From Paratractidigestivibacter faecalis (GTDB lineage Bacteria; Actinomycetota; Coriobacteriia; Coriobacteriales; Atopobiaceae), in NCBI RefSeq assembly GCF_003416765.1, contig NZ_QSNG01000001.1, forward strand, positions 1,204,742-1,268,741: a stretch of DNA of 64,000 nt, given 5' to 3'. The notes beneath the pieces were generated by a model, which did not search any database, was not told the DNA's origin, and worked only from the letters and a program-made list of their open reading frames with translations. The number at the start of each line of letters is the position of its first letter. Position 1 is the stretch's first letter. The position numbers and the translations under genes are program-made. Below are positions 10,018-18,712 of this stretch, piece after piece.

Positions 10018-10316
10018 GGGGTCTCCTTGGGTCTCGTTGCCGGGAAGGCCACTATACCCCGCCGCGTGCTTCTCGCCTGCAGGGTGCCGTCAATCTGCAA
10101 GGTTACCAGGGTAAGATTTGGCCCCAAACACCGCAGATCGACGGCGCCCCAGGCGGCGGAGCGGAGGCCCGCCTGCCCGCGGATGCCCTCGCGGCGGGCG
10201 AACCACAGCGTGAGCACCACCAGCGAGAAGCCCAGCAGCACCAGCAGGGCCACGCACAGGCGGCGCCTCGCACAGGTCAGGGCGCCGGCGGGCGCGGCGG
10301 CGGTCTTCTCGCTCAC
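10014..10316 (-). CDS. Small single-span membrane protein, unknown function
   Basis: 100 residues from a GTG at 10316, chosen because AGGAG lies 6 bases upstream. There is one clear membrane segment (LCVALLVLLGFSLVVLTLWF, about 20-40) between an Ala-rich N-tail and a basic C-tail. It is not recognised as a known family. The stop overlaps the next ATG by 4 bases, which supports a real, co-translated gene, but the C-terminal third has the look of non-coding sequence and no outside support. Confidence 0.5.
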   Translation of the reverse strand: MSEKTAAAPAGALTCARRRLCVALLVLLGFSLVVLTLWFARREGIRGQAGLRSAAWGAVDLRCLGPNLTLVTLQIDGTLQARSTRRGIVAFPATRPKETP

Positions 10317-10393
10317 GTTCTTCTCCTCTGGGACTGGGCGGCGGCATATGGCCACCCATCCTGGCGCACCGCGGGAGGGGCGCGCCGGCGGCG

Positions 10394-11317
10394 CTACTGC
10401 TCCGCGATGAGGCGCTTGTCCACGAGCTCGCGCGGCTGCTTCCAGATCTTCCAGGAGAGCCAGGCGCAGCTGCCGGTGAACAGCAGGTCCAGCAGGACGT
10501 CCACGCCCACGGACGAGAGCCCACCGGCAACGGCCACGCTGACGACGGTCTTGGCGACGTCAAAGGCAAGCGAGGCGGTGACGATGACGAAGAATGGCAC
10601 AATCTTCTGGGGACGGTTGGAGCCCCAGATGCCCAGGCAGCCCACGAGCACGTTGGCGGCGGCGGTGAGAAGCCCCACCACGACGCCCGTCACGAGGTCG
10701 GAGCCCTCGAGGCCCAGGTCGCGCGCGAGGTCCGCGCCGGCGCTGCCGCCGGTCACCGCAAAGGCCGTCACAGCCAGGACCGCCACGACGACGCCCAGGA
10801 TGGCGCCCTTGACCAGGACGACCTCGGCCAGCAGGTGAAGCGTCCGCTGGCGACCGGTGCGCAGGAAGACCTCGCCCTTGACGCCGGCCTCGTGCTCCTC
10901 GGCCACCTTGTCGGCCAGCTGGGAGCACACGAGCACGTAGGTCACCGTACTGGCGAGTACCACGGGGTTGAAGAGCAGGAACATGCCCATGCCCCAGCCC
11001 CAGACGATGGCAACGAGCACCACGAGACCGACGAAGTAGCAGAGGAAGCGGTACGGCCCAACGCGCGAGGAGTCGTCGGCCGCGCGAAAGCCGAGCCACG
11101 CGGTGAGCAGGAGCAGGCCGGCCGCGGCGAGGATGATGCCGCCGTAGGTGAGGACGGTCCACATGCTCTCCTCAGCAAGCCCCAGCTGGTCTTGGTTGAG
11201 AAAGACCAGCACGGCGCCCACGACCACCTGGCCTCCCAGAAGGGCCATGATCGCCGAGACCACGCGCAGGGTGACCTGCGCGGGCGTCCGGGGTATGGAG
11301 GGCCTGACGTCTGCCAT
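10394..11317 (-). CDS. Multi-pass membrane protein, unknown function
   Basis: 307 residues with about seven predicted membrane segments (for example VVSAIMALLGGQVVVGAVLVFL, YGGIILAAAGLLLLTAWLGF, FLCYFVGLVVLVAIVWGWGMG, ILGVVVAVLAVTAFAV and LVTGVVVGLLTAAANVLVGCLGIW). One cytoplasmic loop is charged (SQLADKVAEEHEAGVKGEVFLRTGRQR). No signature motif is recognised; it may be a lineage-specific family. ATG at 11317 follows AAGGAGCC. Leftward, 77 bases before the small membrane protein. Confidence 0.75.
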   Translation of the reverse strand: MADVRPSIPRTPAQVTLRVVSAIMALLGGQVVVGAVLVFLNQDQLGLAEESMWTVLTYGGIILAAAGLLLLTAWLGFRAADDSSRVGPYRFLCYFVGLVVLVAIVWGWGMGMFLLFNPVVLASTVTYVLVCSQLADKVAEEHEAGVKGEVFLRTGRQRTLHLLAEVVLVKGAILGVVVAVLAVTAFAVTGGSAGADLARDLGLEGSDLVTGVVVGLLTAAANVLVGCLGIWGSNRPQKIVPFFVIVTASLAFDVAKTVVSVAVAGGLSSVGVDVLLDLLFTGSCAWLSWKIWKQPRELVDKRLIAEQ

Positions 11318-11401
11318 GTGGGGCTCCTTGGTCCTGCCCGCGCCGGGGCGGGCACTTCTCGCCTGAATCTACTCTGAACGAGTATACCCAGCGCCAGCGA
11401 T

Positions 11402-11471
11402 CCCGCCGTTTGCATGTGCTTTTGGACGCTGGGAGCGGCCCTAGCGACCAAATTCACATGCAAACAGCGGG
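11402..11471. repeat. Long intergenic hairpin (17-bp arms)
   Basis: CCCGCCGTTTGCATGTG at 11402-11418 pairs with 11455-11471 with one mismatch around a 36-base loop that contains a further TGG/CCA pairing. It lies between hisF and the membrane protein, followed by one GGCGAGAAG. It may act as a terminator for the his operon, but no U-run is present. Confidence 0.6.
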
Positions 11472-11510
11472 GCGACAGGCGGCGAGAAGGGCGCGACGGC
11501 CGAGGATGCC

Positions 11511-12278
11511 CTAGAAGTCCAGGCGGACGGGGATGCCCTGGCTGGCCATGTACTCCTTGACCTGGCGGATGCTGTAGGTGCCAAAGTGGAAGACGCTGGC
11601 GGCCAGGACGGCGTCGGCCTCGCCGTCGATGATGCCCTCGGCAAAGTGCTCCAGCGTGCCCACGCCGCCGGAGGCGATGACGGGGATGTCCACCGCACGG
11701 GCGACGGAGCGGGTGAGCGGGATGTCGAAGCCGTCCTTGGTGCCGTCGCGGTCCATGCTCGTGAGCAGGATCTCGCCGGCGCCGCGGCGGGCGGCCTCCT
11801 CGGCCCAGGCGACCGCGTCGATGCCGGTGGGGATGCGCCCGCCGGCCAGGTAGACCTCCCACTTGTCGGAGGTGCCCACCTGCTTTGCGTCGATGGCCAC
11901 GATGACCGCCTGGCTGCCGAAGGCCTCGGCGCAGGCGGTGATGACGCCCGGGTCCTTGACCGCGGCGGAGTTGATGGAGACCTTGTCCGCGCCGGCGGCG
12001 ATCATGGAGCGGCAGCCCGCCACGTCGCGGAAGCCGCCGCCCACCGTGTAGGGAATGCGCAGCTCACAGGCCGCGCGCGAGGCAAGCTCGATGGTGGTCC
12101 TGCGGTCGTCGGAGGTGGCGGTGATGTCCAGGAAGACCACCTCGTCCGCGCCCTCGCGGTCATAGCGGCTGGCCAGCTCGACCGGGTCGCCCGCGTCGCG
12201 CAGGTCCACGAAGTTGACGCCCTTGACCACGCGCCCGTCCTTGACGTCCAGGCATGGGATGACTCTCTTGGTAAGCAC
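11511..12278 (-). CDS. hisF: Imidazole glycerol phosphate synthase, cyclase subunit
   Basis: With HisH makes IGP and AICAR from PRFAR and glutamine. 255 residues, a complete (beta/alpha)8 barrel. The N-terminus [18 protein letters not shown] carries the catalytic Asp; [23 protein letters not shown] and [15 protein letters not shown] (second catalytic Asp) follow. The GTG start at 12278 has AAGGA upstream. It is the last visible gene of the his operon, 115 bases after hisA, with a long inverted repeat between them. Confidence 0.97.
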   Translation of the reverse strand: MLTKRVIPCLDVKDGRVVKGVNFVDLRDAGDPVELASRYDREGADEVVFLDITATSDDRRTTIELASRAACELRIPYTVGGGFRDVAGCRSMIAAGADKVSINSAAVKDPGVITACAEAFGSQAVIVAIDAKQVGTSDKWEVYLAGGRIPTGIDAVAWAEEAARRGAGEILLTSMDRDGTKDGFDIPLTRSVARAVDIPVIASGGVGTLEHFAEGIIDGEADAVLAASVFHFGTYSIRQVKEYMASQGIPVRLDF

Positions 12279-12298
12279 TTTGGATCCTTCCCCTCGAC

Positions 12299-12384
12299 CC
12301 GGTCGGCCAGGTTTCTCGCCAGGCGAGTCGCGCAGCGAGCGAACGTAGTGAGCGCCGAGCCGGGCGAGAAACCCGACCGACCGG
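12299..12384. repeat. Large inverted-repeat element in the hisA-hisF gap
   Basis: 22-base arms (12299-12320 and 12363-12384) match at 20 of 22 positions. The 42-base loop has its own dyad (GCGCAGCGAGCGAACG near 12333 and AGTGAGCG). Both arm ends contain TTTCTCGCC/GGCGAGAAA, one base off the window-wide 9-mer. It could be a REP-like unit or an internal attenuator that lowers hisF expression. Confidence 0.6.
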
Positions 12385-12393
12385 CGCCGCGGG

Positions 12394-13131
12394 CTAGGCC
12401 CTCGCCGACTTCAGCGCCTCTGCCAGCGAGAAGCTCCCCTCGTAGAGGGCGCGTCCGGTGATGGCGCCCTCGATGACGTCAGGCCCGGCAGCGGCAAGCG
12501 CGTGGACGTCGTCCAGCGTGGAGATACCGCCGGAGGCCACCACGGGAAAGCCGCACAGGGCGGCCAGGCTCCGGTAGGCGTCTACGTCGACGCCGGTCTG
12601 CATGCCGTCTCGGTTGATGTCGGTGAAGACCAGGTGGCGGTAGCCCAGGCCCGACAGGCGGCCCACGAGCTCGGAGAGCGAGACCCTCTCGCCCTCTCGC
12701 CAGCCGTTGACCTTGACCACGCCGTCCTTGGCGGCCACGTCCGCGACGAGAAGCTCGCCGAACTCGGCGGCCGCCCGCTCGGCGAAGGCTGGGTCGCGCA
12801 CGAGGGCCGTGCCAATGGCGATGCGACGGACGCCGAGGTCCACCAGGCGGCTCACGGCGGCCATGGAGCGCACGCCGCCGCCGCAGTCGACGCTCACGCC
12901 CGCCACCTGGCAGATGGCGCGGATGGCGGCCGCATTTGCCGCGCAGGCCTCCTCGTCCTCCTCGAAGGTCGCCGAGAGGTCCACCACGTGGATCCACTCC
13001 GCGCCGGCCGCGGCAAAGTCACGTGCCACGGAGGCCGGGTCGTCGGAGTAGACGTCCATCTTGGAGCGGTCTCCGCGCTGCAGGCGCACCACGCGACCGC
13101 CCACGAGGTCGATGGCGGGAAACAGGATCAT
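12394..13131 (-). CDS. hisA: ProFAR isomerase (HisA)
   Basis: Isomerises ProFAR to PRFAR in histidine synthesis. 245 residues. [18 protein letters not shown] holds the first catalytic Asp and the phosphate-binding loop; [35 protein letters not shown] (second catalytic Asp) and [13 protein letters not shown] follow. The single-substrate HisA fits the absence of trp-type signals here, although PriA-type dual HisA/TrpF activity of Actinomycetota cannot be ruled out. ATG overlaps the hisH stop as ATGA. Confidence 0.95.
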   Translation of the reverse strand: MILFPAIDLVGGRVVRLQRGDRSKMDVYSDDPASVARDFAAAGAEWIHVVDLSATFEEDEEACAANAAAIRAICQVAGVSVDCGGGVRSMAAVSRLVDLGVRRIAIGTALVRDPAFAERAAAEFGELLVADVAAKDGVVKVNGWREGERVSLSELVGRLSGLGYRHLVFTDINRDGMQTGVDVDAYRSLAALCGFPVVASGGISTLDDVHALAAAGPDVIEGAITGRALYEGSFSLAEALKSARA

Positions 13132-13802
13132 CTTCCACCCCCGCGCACGAGATCCACGTAGTTCCTGAGGATGGTCAGGCCCACCGCGGAGCTCTTCTCG
13201 GGGTGGAACTGCACGCCGTAGACGTTGTCGCGCCAGACGGCGGAGGCAAAGCTGCGCACGTAGTGGGTGCGACAGGTCACCACCAGGGGGTCAACGTCCT
13301 CGTCGAGCGCGTAGGAGTGCGTGAAGTAGGCGTTTGCGCCCTCGGGCACGCCGCGAAGAAGCGGGCAGACCCGGCCGTGGGGCGTGAGGTGCACCTGGTT
13401 CCAGCCCACGTGCGGCACCTTGAGGCGCCCGCGCAGGCGAGAGACGCTTCCCGGCAGCACACCCAGGCCGGCCGCCCAGCGCTCGGGATCGTCCGGCCCG
13501 TGCGGCGCGCCGTCGCAGCGCTCGTCCCCACGCTCGAAGAGGAGCTGCAGGCCCAGACAGATGCCCAGGAACGGCACGCCGCGGCCGATGGCGGAGAGGA
13601 TCGCCTCGTCCTGGCCGCTCTGGCGCAGGTAGGCCATGGCGTCCTCGAAGGCGCCCACACCCGGAAGCACCACGCCGGCGGCCTCGGCGATGCGGGCCGG
13701 GTCGTCGGTGACCTCGGCCTCGCCACCCACCTCGGCAAGCCCACGGGCCACCGAGAGGAGGTTTCCCTTGTGGTAGTCGACCACGACGATGGGCGCGCTC
13801 AC
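13128..13802 (-). CDS. hisH: Imidazole glycerol phosphate synthase, glutaminase subunit
   Basis: Class I glutamine amidotransferase that feeds ammonia to HisF. 224 residues. IVVVDYHKGNLLSVARGL opens the protein; the nucleophile Cys is in FLGICLGLQLLFERG and the His-Glu pair in VYGVQFHPEKSS. GTG start, overlapping the hisB stop by 4 bases; its own stop overlaps hisA by 4 bases. Confidence 0.96.
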   Translation of the reverse strand: MSAPIVVVDYHKGNLLSVARGLAEVGGEAEVTDDPARIAEAAGVVLPGVGAFEDAMAYLRQSGQDEAILSAIGRGVPFLGICLGLQLLFERGDERCDGAPHGPDDPERWAAGLGVLPGSVSRLRGRLKVPHVGWNQVHLTPHGRVCPLLRGVPEGANAYFTHSYALDEDVDPLVVTCRTHYVRSFASAVWRDNVYGVQFHPEKSSAVGLTILRNYVDLVRGGGR

Positions 13803-14392
13803 GAGAGGCTCCCCTTGGTGGAGGGGATGGCGCCAGCGGAGCGGAAGTCGGGCTCCACGGCCTCGCGCAGGGCGCGGGCGAAGGCCTTGAAGGTGGCCTC
13901 CAGGATGTGGTGGGCGTTCTCGCCGCAGACCAGGCGCAGGTGGAGCGTGATGCCGGCGTCTCGGGCGAGACCGGCAAAGAACTCGTGGCCGAGCTCGGTG
14001 TCGAAGCTGCCCACCTTGTCGGGGCCGATTGCCACGTCCCAGAAGAGCTCTCCCCTGCCGGAGATGTCCACGGCGGCCATGACCAGGGCCTCGTCGAGCG
14101 GCACCATGACCGAGCCGAAGCGGCGGATGCCGCGCTTGTCGCCCAGGGCCTCACGCAGGGCCTGGCCCATGACGATGCCGGTGTCCTCCACGGTGTGGTG
14201 GTCGTCGACGTAGGTGTCACCCTTGACGCGCAGCGTCAGGTCGATCATGGAGTGGCGCGCCAGGGCGCAGAGCATGTGGTCGAAGAACCCCACGCCCGTC
14301 TCCACGTCGGCGACTCCGGTGCCGTCGAGGTCTATGGAGAGCCCGATGTCAGTCTCTGCCGTCGCACGGACGACCTTTGCGGTGCGGGTCAT
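13799..14392 (-). CDS. hisB: Imidazoleglycerol-phosphate dehydratase
   Basis: Dehydrates IGP to imidazole acetol phosphate; metal-dependent. 197 residues, the monofunctional form with no histidinol-phosphatase domain. The paired metal motifs FFDHMLCALARHS and DDHHTVEDTGIVMGQAL are present, as are the second set FFAGLARDAGITLHL and ENAHHILEATFKAFARAL. ATG overlaps the hisC stop as ATGA. Confidence 0.97.
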   Translation of the reverse strand: MTRTAKVVRATAETDIGLSIDLDGTGVADVETGVGFFDHMLCALARHSMIDLTLRVKGDTYVDDHHTVEDTGIVMGQALREALGDKRGIRRFGSVMVPLDEALVMAAVDISGRGELFWDVAIGPDKVGSFDTELGHEFFAGLARDAGITLHLRLVCGENAHHILEATFKAFARALREAVEPDFRSAGAIPSTKGSLS

Positions 14393-15507
14393 GCTTCCTC
14401 CCTTGCCAGGATGGACAGGGCGTCCAGAAGTCGGTCGTTCTCCTCGCGGGTTCCCACGGTCAGGCGCAGGCAGTCGGCCAGGCCGGGCGCGTAGCTGAAG
14501 TCTCTCACAAGGATGGAGTACTCGTCGCGCAGGCGGGCGCGGACGCGGCTGGCGCCGGGCAGGCGAACCAGCAGGAAGTTGGCCGCGCTGGGCCAGACCT
14601 CCACGCCGGGGATTGCCACCAGCCCCGCGGCCAGGCGCTCGCGCTCGGACACCACGTCGGCCACCACGCCCACGAGCTCCCGACGACGCGAGACCGCCGC
14701 GGCGGCCACGGCCTGGGCCAGCACGTCCTCCGAGTAGATCTGGCGGATGGAGGCCAGGGCGCCTATGACGGCCGGGTCCGCCACCAGGTAGCCCGCGCGC
14801 AGGCCCGCCAGGCCAAAGGCCTTGGAGAGGGTGCGCAGGACCATCAGGCGGGGGCAGCCCGCCACCCAGGAGACCAGGCTCGCGTCCTCCCCCAGGTGGG
14901 ACGGGGTGCCGGCAAACTCCACGTAGGCCTCGTCCACCAGCACCAGCGCGTCGGTCTCGTCCAGCAGACGCCGCACCAGGGGCGGGTCCAGCAGGTTGCC
15001 GGTGGGGTTGTTGGGAGAGGTCAGGATGACCAGCGAGGCGCTTCTCGCCGCGTCCACCAGGGCGTCCGCGTCAACCTCGAAGGTCCTGGCGTCTCGCCAG
15101 ACCTCCACGCAGGGCGTCTCGCACATCTTGGCGAAGTTGGCGTACTCCGAGAAGTCCGGCGGGCAGGTGACCAGCGCGTGGCCCGACCCGCCAAAGGTGA
15201 AGAGCAGGTTGAAGAGCAGCTCGTCGCCGCCGTTGCCCACCATGACGTTGCCGCGCTCCACGCCGTGCCACGCGGCGAGAAGGTCGCGCAGGTCGTTGGC
15301 CATGGGGTCGGGGTAGCGGTTGAGGGCGCACGAGACCGCCGCGGCGCGCATGGCCTCGGTGACGGAGGCCGGCAGCGGGTGGGTGTTCTCGTTGGCGGAG
15401 AGGTTGATGCGGCAGGGCGTGAAGGCCGGGTCGTAGGGCTCGAAGCCCGCCAGGGCGGGCCTCACGCGGCCGGTCACGTCGAGCGGGCTGGCGTCGCGGT
15501 CGGCCAT
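14389..15507 (-). CDS. hisC: Histidinol-phosphate aminotransferase
   Basis: PLP enzyme transaminating imidazole acetol phosphate with glutamate. 372 residues from the ATG at 15507, two bases after the hisD stop. INLSANENTHPLP, NPTGNLL, LVDEAYVEF and the PLP lysine in RTLSKAFGLAGLRAGY are visible, with RDFSYAPGLADCLRLTVGT at the C-terminus. The two copies of the window-wide 9-mer inside this gene are in different reading frames; one uses the rare AGA arginine codon. Confidence 0.96.
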   Translation of the reverse strand: MADRDASPLDVTGRVRPALAGFEPYDPAFTPCRINLSANENTHPLPASVTEAMRAAAVSCALNRYPDPMANDLRDLLAAWHGVERGNVMVGNGGDELLFNLLFTFGGSGHALVTCPPDFSEYANFAKMCETPCVEVWRDARTFEVDADALVDAARSASLVILTSPNNPTGNLLDPPLVRRLLDETDALVLVDEAYVEFAGTPSHLGEDASLVSWVAGCPRLMVLRTLSKAFGLAGLRAGYLVADPAVIGALASIRQIYSEDVLAQAVAAAAVSRRRELVGVVADVVSERERLAAGLVAIPGVEVWPSAANFLLVRLPGASRVRARLRDEYSILVRDFSYAPGLADCLRLTVGTREENDRLLDALSILAREEA

Positions 15508-15509
15508 GG

Positions 15510-16916
15510 CTAGGCCTCCCTCGCATAGCCGGGCAGGTAGGGCACGCCGGGCACGTCCAGGTCGCGCGGCCAGGCCACGCGGTTGGCTCCCTCGCAGGCG
15601 GCCGCGGCGTCCTCGTAGCGCTTCTCGCCGGACTCGGCCAGGCGGCGGCGCATGCCGACGGAGAGGGCGTGGGCCCACAGGCCCTCGGCCTGGGCCATGG
15701 CCTGGACGGCCGGTGCGTCGGCCAGAAGTCCCTCGGGCGTGTAGCTGATCACGCTGGAGCGCTTCTGGAAGTCGTAGACGCCCAGCGGGTTGGAGAAGCG
15801 CGCGGTGCCGCCGGTGGGCAGCGTGTGGTTGGGGCCGGCCACGTAGTCTCCCAGGGGCTCGGAGCTCCAGGCGCCCACGAAGATGGCGCCGGCGTTGCGG
15901 ATCTTGCCCAGGAGACCCATGGCGTCCTCGCAGTGCAGCTCCAGGTGCTCGGGCGCCACCACGTTGACGGCCTCGGCGGCCGCGTCGAGCGTGTCGGCCA
16001 CCACGATGACGCCGCGGTTGTCCAGGCTCGCGCGGGTGACCTCCTCGCGCGGGGACTGGGCCACCAGGCGCTCGACGGCCGCAAGGACGCGGTCGGGCAG
16101 CGTGGCGTCGCAGGTCACCAGGTAGCAGCTGGCAAGCGGGTCGTGCTCGGCCTGGGCCATGAGGTCGGCGGCCACCACCACGGGGTCGGCGGTGGCGTCG
16201 GCCAGCACGCACACCTCGGAGGGGCCGGCCACCATGTCGATGCCCACGTCGCCCGAGACGTAGCGCTTGGCGGCCGCCACGTAGGCGTTGCCGGGGCCGA
16301 CGATCTTGTCGCACGCGGAGATGGACTCCGTGCCGTAGGCCACGGCGCCGATGGCCTGGGCGCCGCCGACGGCGTAGACCTCGTCGACGCCGGCCAGGGC
16401 AGCGGCGGCCAGGGTGTAGGCCGAGAGGGACCCGTCACGCTGGGGCGGGGTCACCATGACCACGCGCGGCACGCCGGCCACCTTGGCGGGAATGGTGTCC
16501 ATGAGCACGGTGGAGGGGTACTGGGCGCGGCCGCCGGGCACGTAGACGGCTGCGGAGGCCACCGGCGTCACCTGGACGCCCAGCAGCGTCCCGTCCGGGC
16601 GCGTGGTGAACCAGGACTCCTCGCGCTCCTTCTGGTGGAAGGCCAGGATCTGGTCGCGGGCGCGGGTGAGAGACTCCAGAAACTCCGGGTCAACCATGGA
16701 CGGGGCGGCCTTGACCAGCTCGTCCGGCACGCGGAAGCTCTCGGGGCAGGCGCCGTCAAAGCGCGTGCAGTACTCGCGCACCGCGGCGTCTCCGCGGTCG
16801 CGCACGTCGCGGACGATGTCCTCGGCGGCGTCCATGACCTCGCGCGGCAGTGCCCCGGAGCGGTTGAGGTCGGCCTGCGTGAGGGCGCGGCCGCCGGTGA
16901 GTTCTACCTTCCTCAT
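15510..16916 (-). CDS. hisD: Histidinol dehydrogenase
   Basis: Zinc enzyme carrying out the last two oxidations, histidinol to histidine. 468 residues from the ATG at 16916, which starts the conserved [17 protein letters not shown]; a longer in-frame extension overlaps hisZG and is rejected. [55 protein letters not shown] and [14 protein letters not shown] are all present. It begins two bases after the hisZG stop, so translation is likely coupled. Confidence 0.97.
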   Translation of the reverse strand: MRKVELTGGRALTQADLNRSGALPREVMDAAEDIVRDVRDRGDAAVREYCTRFDGACPESFRVPDELVKAAPSMVDPEFLESLTRARDQILAFHQKEREESWFTTRPDGTLLGVQVTPVASAAVYVPGGRAQYPSTVLMDTIPAKVAGVPRVVMVTPPQRDGSLSAYTLAAAALAGVDEVYAVGGAQAIGAVAYGTESISACDKIVGPGNAYVAAAKRYVSGDVGIDMVAGPSEVCVLADATADPVVVAADLMAQAEHDPLASCYLVTCDATLPDRVLAAVERLVAQSPREEVTRASLDNRGVIVVADTLDAAAEAVNVVAPEHLELHCEDAMGLLGKIRNAGAIFVGAWSSEPLGDYVAGPNHTLPTGGTARFSNPLGVYDFQKRSSVISYTPEGLLADAPAVQAMAQAEGLWAHALSVGMRRRLAESGEKRYEDAAAACEGANRVAWPRDLDVPGVPYLPGYAREA

Positions 16917-16918
16917 TG

Positions 16919-18610
16919 CTATGCCTCCTTGGTGGTGGCGCTGACCTCGGCGAGACGTGCCGCCAGGTCGCGGATTCTCTTGTCGCAGCGATAGGCCGCC
17001 GGGCCCGCGAAGAAGCGGGCGGTGCACTCCATGACGTCGTCGACGATGACGAGGTCGTTCTCGCGCAGGGTGGTTCCGGTGGCCGTGATGTCAACGATGC
17101 GGTCGGTCATGCCCACGATGGGGCCGAGCTCGATGTTGCCGTGGAGCGTGAGGATGTCCACCTGCTGGCCGATGCGGTCGTAGTACTGCTGGGTGATGCG
17201 GGGGTACTTGGTTGCCACGCGCACGGTGCCGCGCCAGCGGTAGTTGCGCTCCGCCTGGCCGGCGTTGGCCGCGGGCTCGGCCACGACGAAGCGGCAGCCG
17301 CCGTAGCGCAGGTCGACGAGCTGCAGCAGGTCGAGGCCGGCCTCGATGAGGGAGTCCTTGCCGCAGATGCCGCAGTCGGCGCCGCCGTGTCCCACGAAGG
17401 CAGGCGCGTCCTGGGCGCGCACGATGACGTACTCCACGTCGCCAGCCGAGATGATGAGCTTGCGGCCGGGGTCGGCGAGCTCCTCGGTGGGCAGGCCCAC
17501 CGCCTCGAGGACGCGCAGGGTGTCCTTGAACAGGGAGCCCTTGGGCACGGCGATGCGCAGCGGGCGGGAGGCCACGCGCACGCCCGGCGTCACCACGCCG
17601 GAGTCGCCGGGCTCGCCCAGGACCTCCTGGAGGCGCTCCAGCGAGACGGCAAAGCCGCAGGCGGCAAGGCCGGGGCGGCCGAGGTTTGCCAGGACGGCGT
17701 CGTAGCGGCCGCCGGAGGCCAGGCTCGCGGCGATGCCCTCCGAGTAGGCCTTGAAGATGATGCCGGTGTAGTAGTCGAAGGAGTTGATGATGGAGAAGTC
17801 AAAGCTCGCGCGGCCGTCGTCAAAGAGGTCACCGAGCTTGGCCACAAGCGCGCGGAGCTCCTGGCAGCCGCGCTCGGCCACGGGCACGTCGGCCTCGGCC
17901 AGCAGGGCGTCGATCTTGTCGATGACCTCGAGGCCGCCGTGCATGCGCGGGATTGCGTGCAGGGCGCGCACGGCGGAGGGCTTGAGCGTGGGGGTGGCGT
18001 CCACGAGCTCGTCGAGGGTGACGAGGTCGGAGTCGTGCACCAAGGCAAGGACCCTCTCGCGGAAGTCGGGCGAGGGGGCGCAATTGGCCAGCAGGGCCGT
18101 CAGGGGCGTGACCGAGCCAAAGACCACGCGCCAGGCGGGAACGCCCAGCTTGGCCAGGACCTCGGCGAGGAGGGCCACGACCTCGATCTCCGCCGCGGCG
18201 CCGTCGGTGCCCACCAGCTCCACGCCAAGCTGGGTGAACTGGCGGGGCTGGCCGCGCAGCGAGGGCTCCTCGCGCACGACGGGCGCCGCGTAGCGGAAGC
18301 GCGCCGGCAGGCTGCCGGCGTCCACGCGGCCGGCCACCAGGCGGGCGACGGGCAGCGTCAGGTCCGGACGCAGGACGAGCAGGGTCCCGTCCGTGTCAAA
18401 GAGCTGGAAGGGGGAGTCCTTGAGGCGGCCGCCGCGCTCCAGGGCGGCGCGGTCCTCCAGGAGCGGGGTCTCCACGGGCAGGTACCCATGGGCGCTGAAG
18501 CACTCGCGGACCTCGTTGGTGATTCTCTCCCTGGCAAGGGCCTCCTGCGGGAGGATGTCGCGGAAGCCGCGCGCGGTGCCTGCAATCACGTTCTTGTCCC
18601 TTCTCGCCAC
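16919..18610 (-). CDS. hisZG: Fused ATP phosphoribosyltransferase: HisZ regulatory domain + short-form HisG
   Basis: Catalyses and regulates the first step of histidine synthesis (ATP + PRPP to PR-ATP). 563 residues in one uninterrupted frame. Residues 1 to about 345 are HisZ, the class II HisRS-like regulator: GTARGFRDILPQEA, LRPDLTLPVARLVA, RYAAPVVREEP, FDYYTGIIFKAYSEG and ASGGRYD. Residues about 349-563 are a short-form HisG: RIAVPKGSLFKDTL, GGADCGICGKDSLIEAG, RVATKYPRITQQYY, GIVDITATGTTLREN-like VDITATGTTLREN. Short HisG normally needs separate HisZ for feedback by histidine, so the fusion fixes the subunits at 1:1. Start is GTG at 18610, and its first codons form the window-wide 9-mer, giving rare AGA and AGG arginine codons. 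First gene of the operon. Confidence 0.95.
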   Translation of the reverse strand: MARRDKNVIAGTARGFRDILPQEALARERITNEVRECFSAHGYLPVETPLLEDRAALERGGRLKDSPFQLFDTDGTLLVLRPDLTLPVARLVAGRVDAGSLPARFRYAAPVVREEPSLRGQPRQFTQLGVELVGTDGAAAEIEVVALLAEVLAKLGVPAWRVVFGSVTPLTALLANCAPSPDFRERVLALVHDSDLVTLDELVDATPTLKPSAVRALHAIPRMHGGLEVIDKIDALLAEADVPVAERGCQELRALVAKLGDLFDDGRASFDFSIINSFDYYTGIIFKAYSEGIAASLASGGRYDAVLANLGRPGLAACGFAVSLERLQEVLGEPGDSGVVTPGVRVASRPLRIAVPKGSLFKDTLRVLEAVGLPTEELADPGRKLIISAGDVEYVIVRAQDAPAFVGHGGADCGICGKDSLIEAGLDLLQLVDLRYGGCRFVVAEPAANAGQAERNYRWRGTVRVATKYPRITQQYYDRIGQQVDILTLHGNIELGPIVGMTDRIVDITATGTTLRENDLVIVDDVMECTARFFAGPAAYRCDKRIRDLAARLAEVSATTKEA

Positions 18611-18626
18611 GCCTGTCGCTGTGTGG

Positions 18627-18652
18627 TGTCACTTTAGCACGCTAAAGTGACA
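18627..18652. promoter_or_regulatory. Perfect palindromic operator candidate before hisZG
   Basis: Two perfect 12-bp arms, TGTCACTTTAGC and its complement, are separated by AC, 17 bases upstream of the hisZG GTG. It is the only such site in the his-murJ gap. A symmetrical site so close to the start suggests repression at the operon head. The TTTAG/CTAAA core is reminiscent of sites bound by TrpR/YerC-like repressors, which is inference from memory. It could also form a hairpin in the leader. Confidence 0.6.
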
Positions 18653-18712
18653 GGGAGTCACTGCTCACACACTCGTAACGTTGCGCCGCCGAGAAGGGCG
18701 CGGGCCGGCCCC

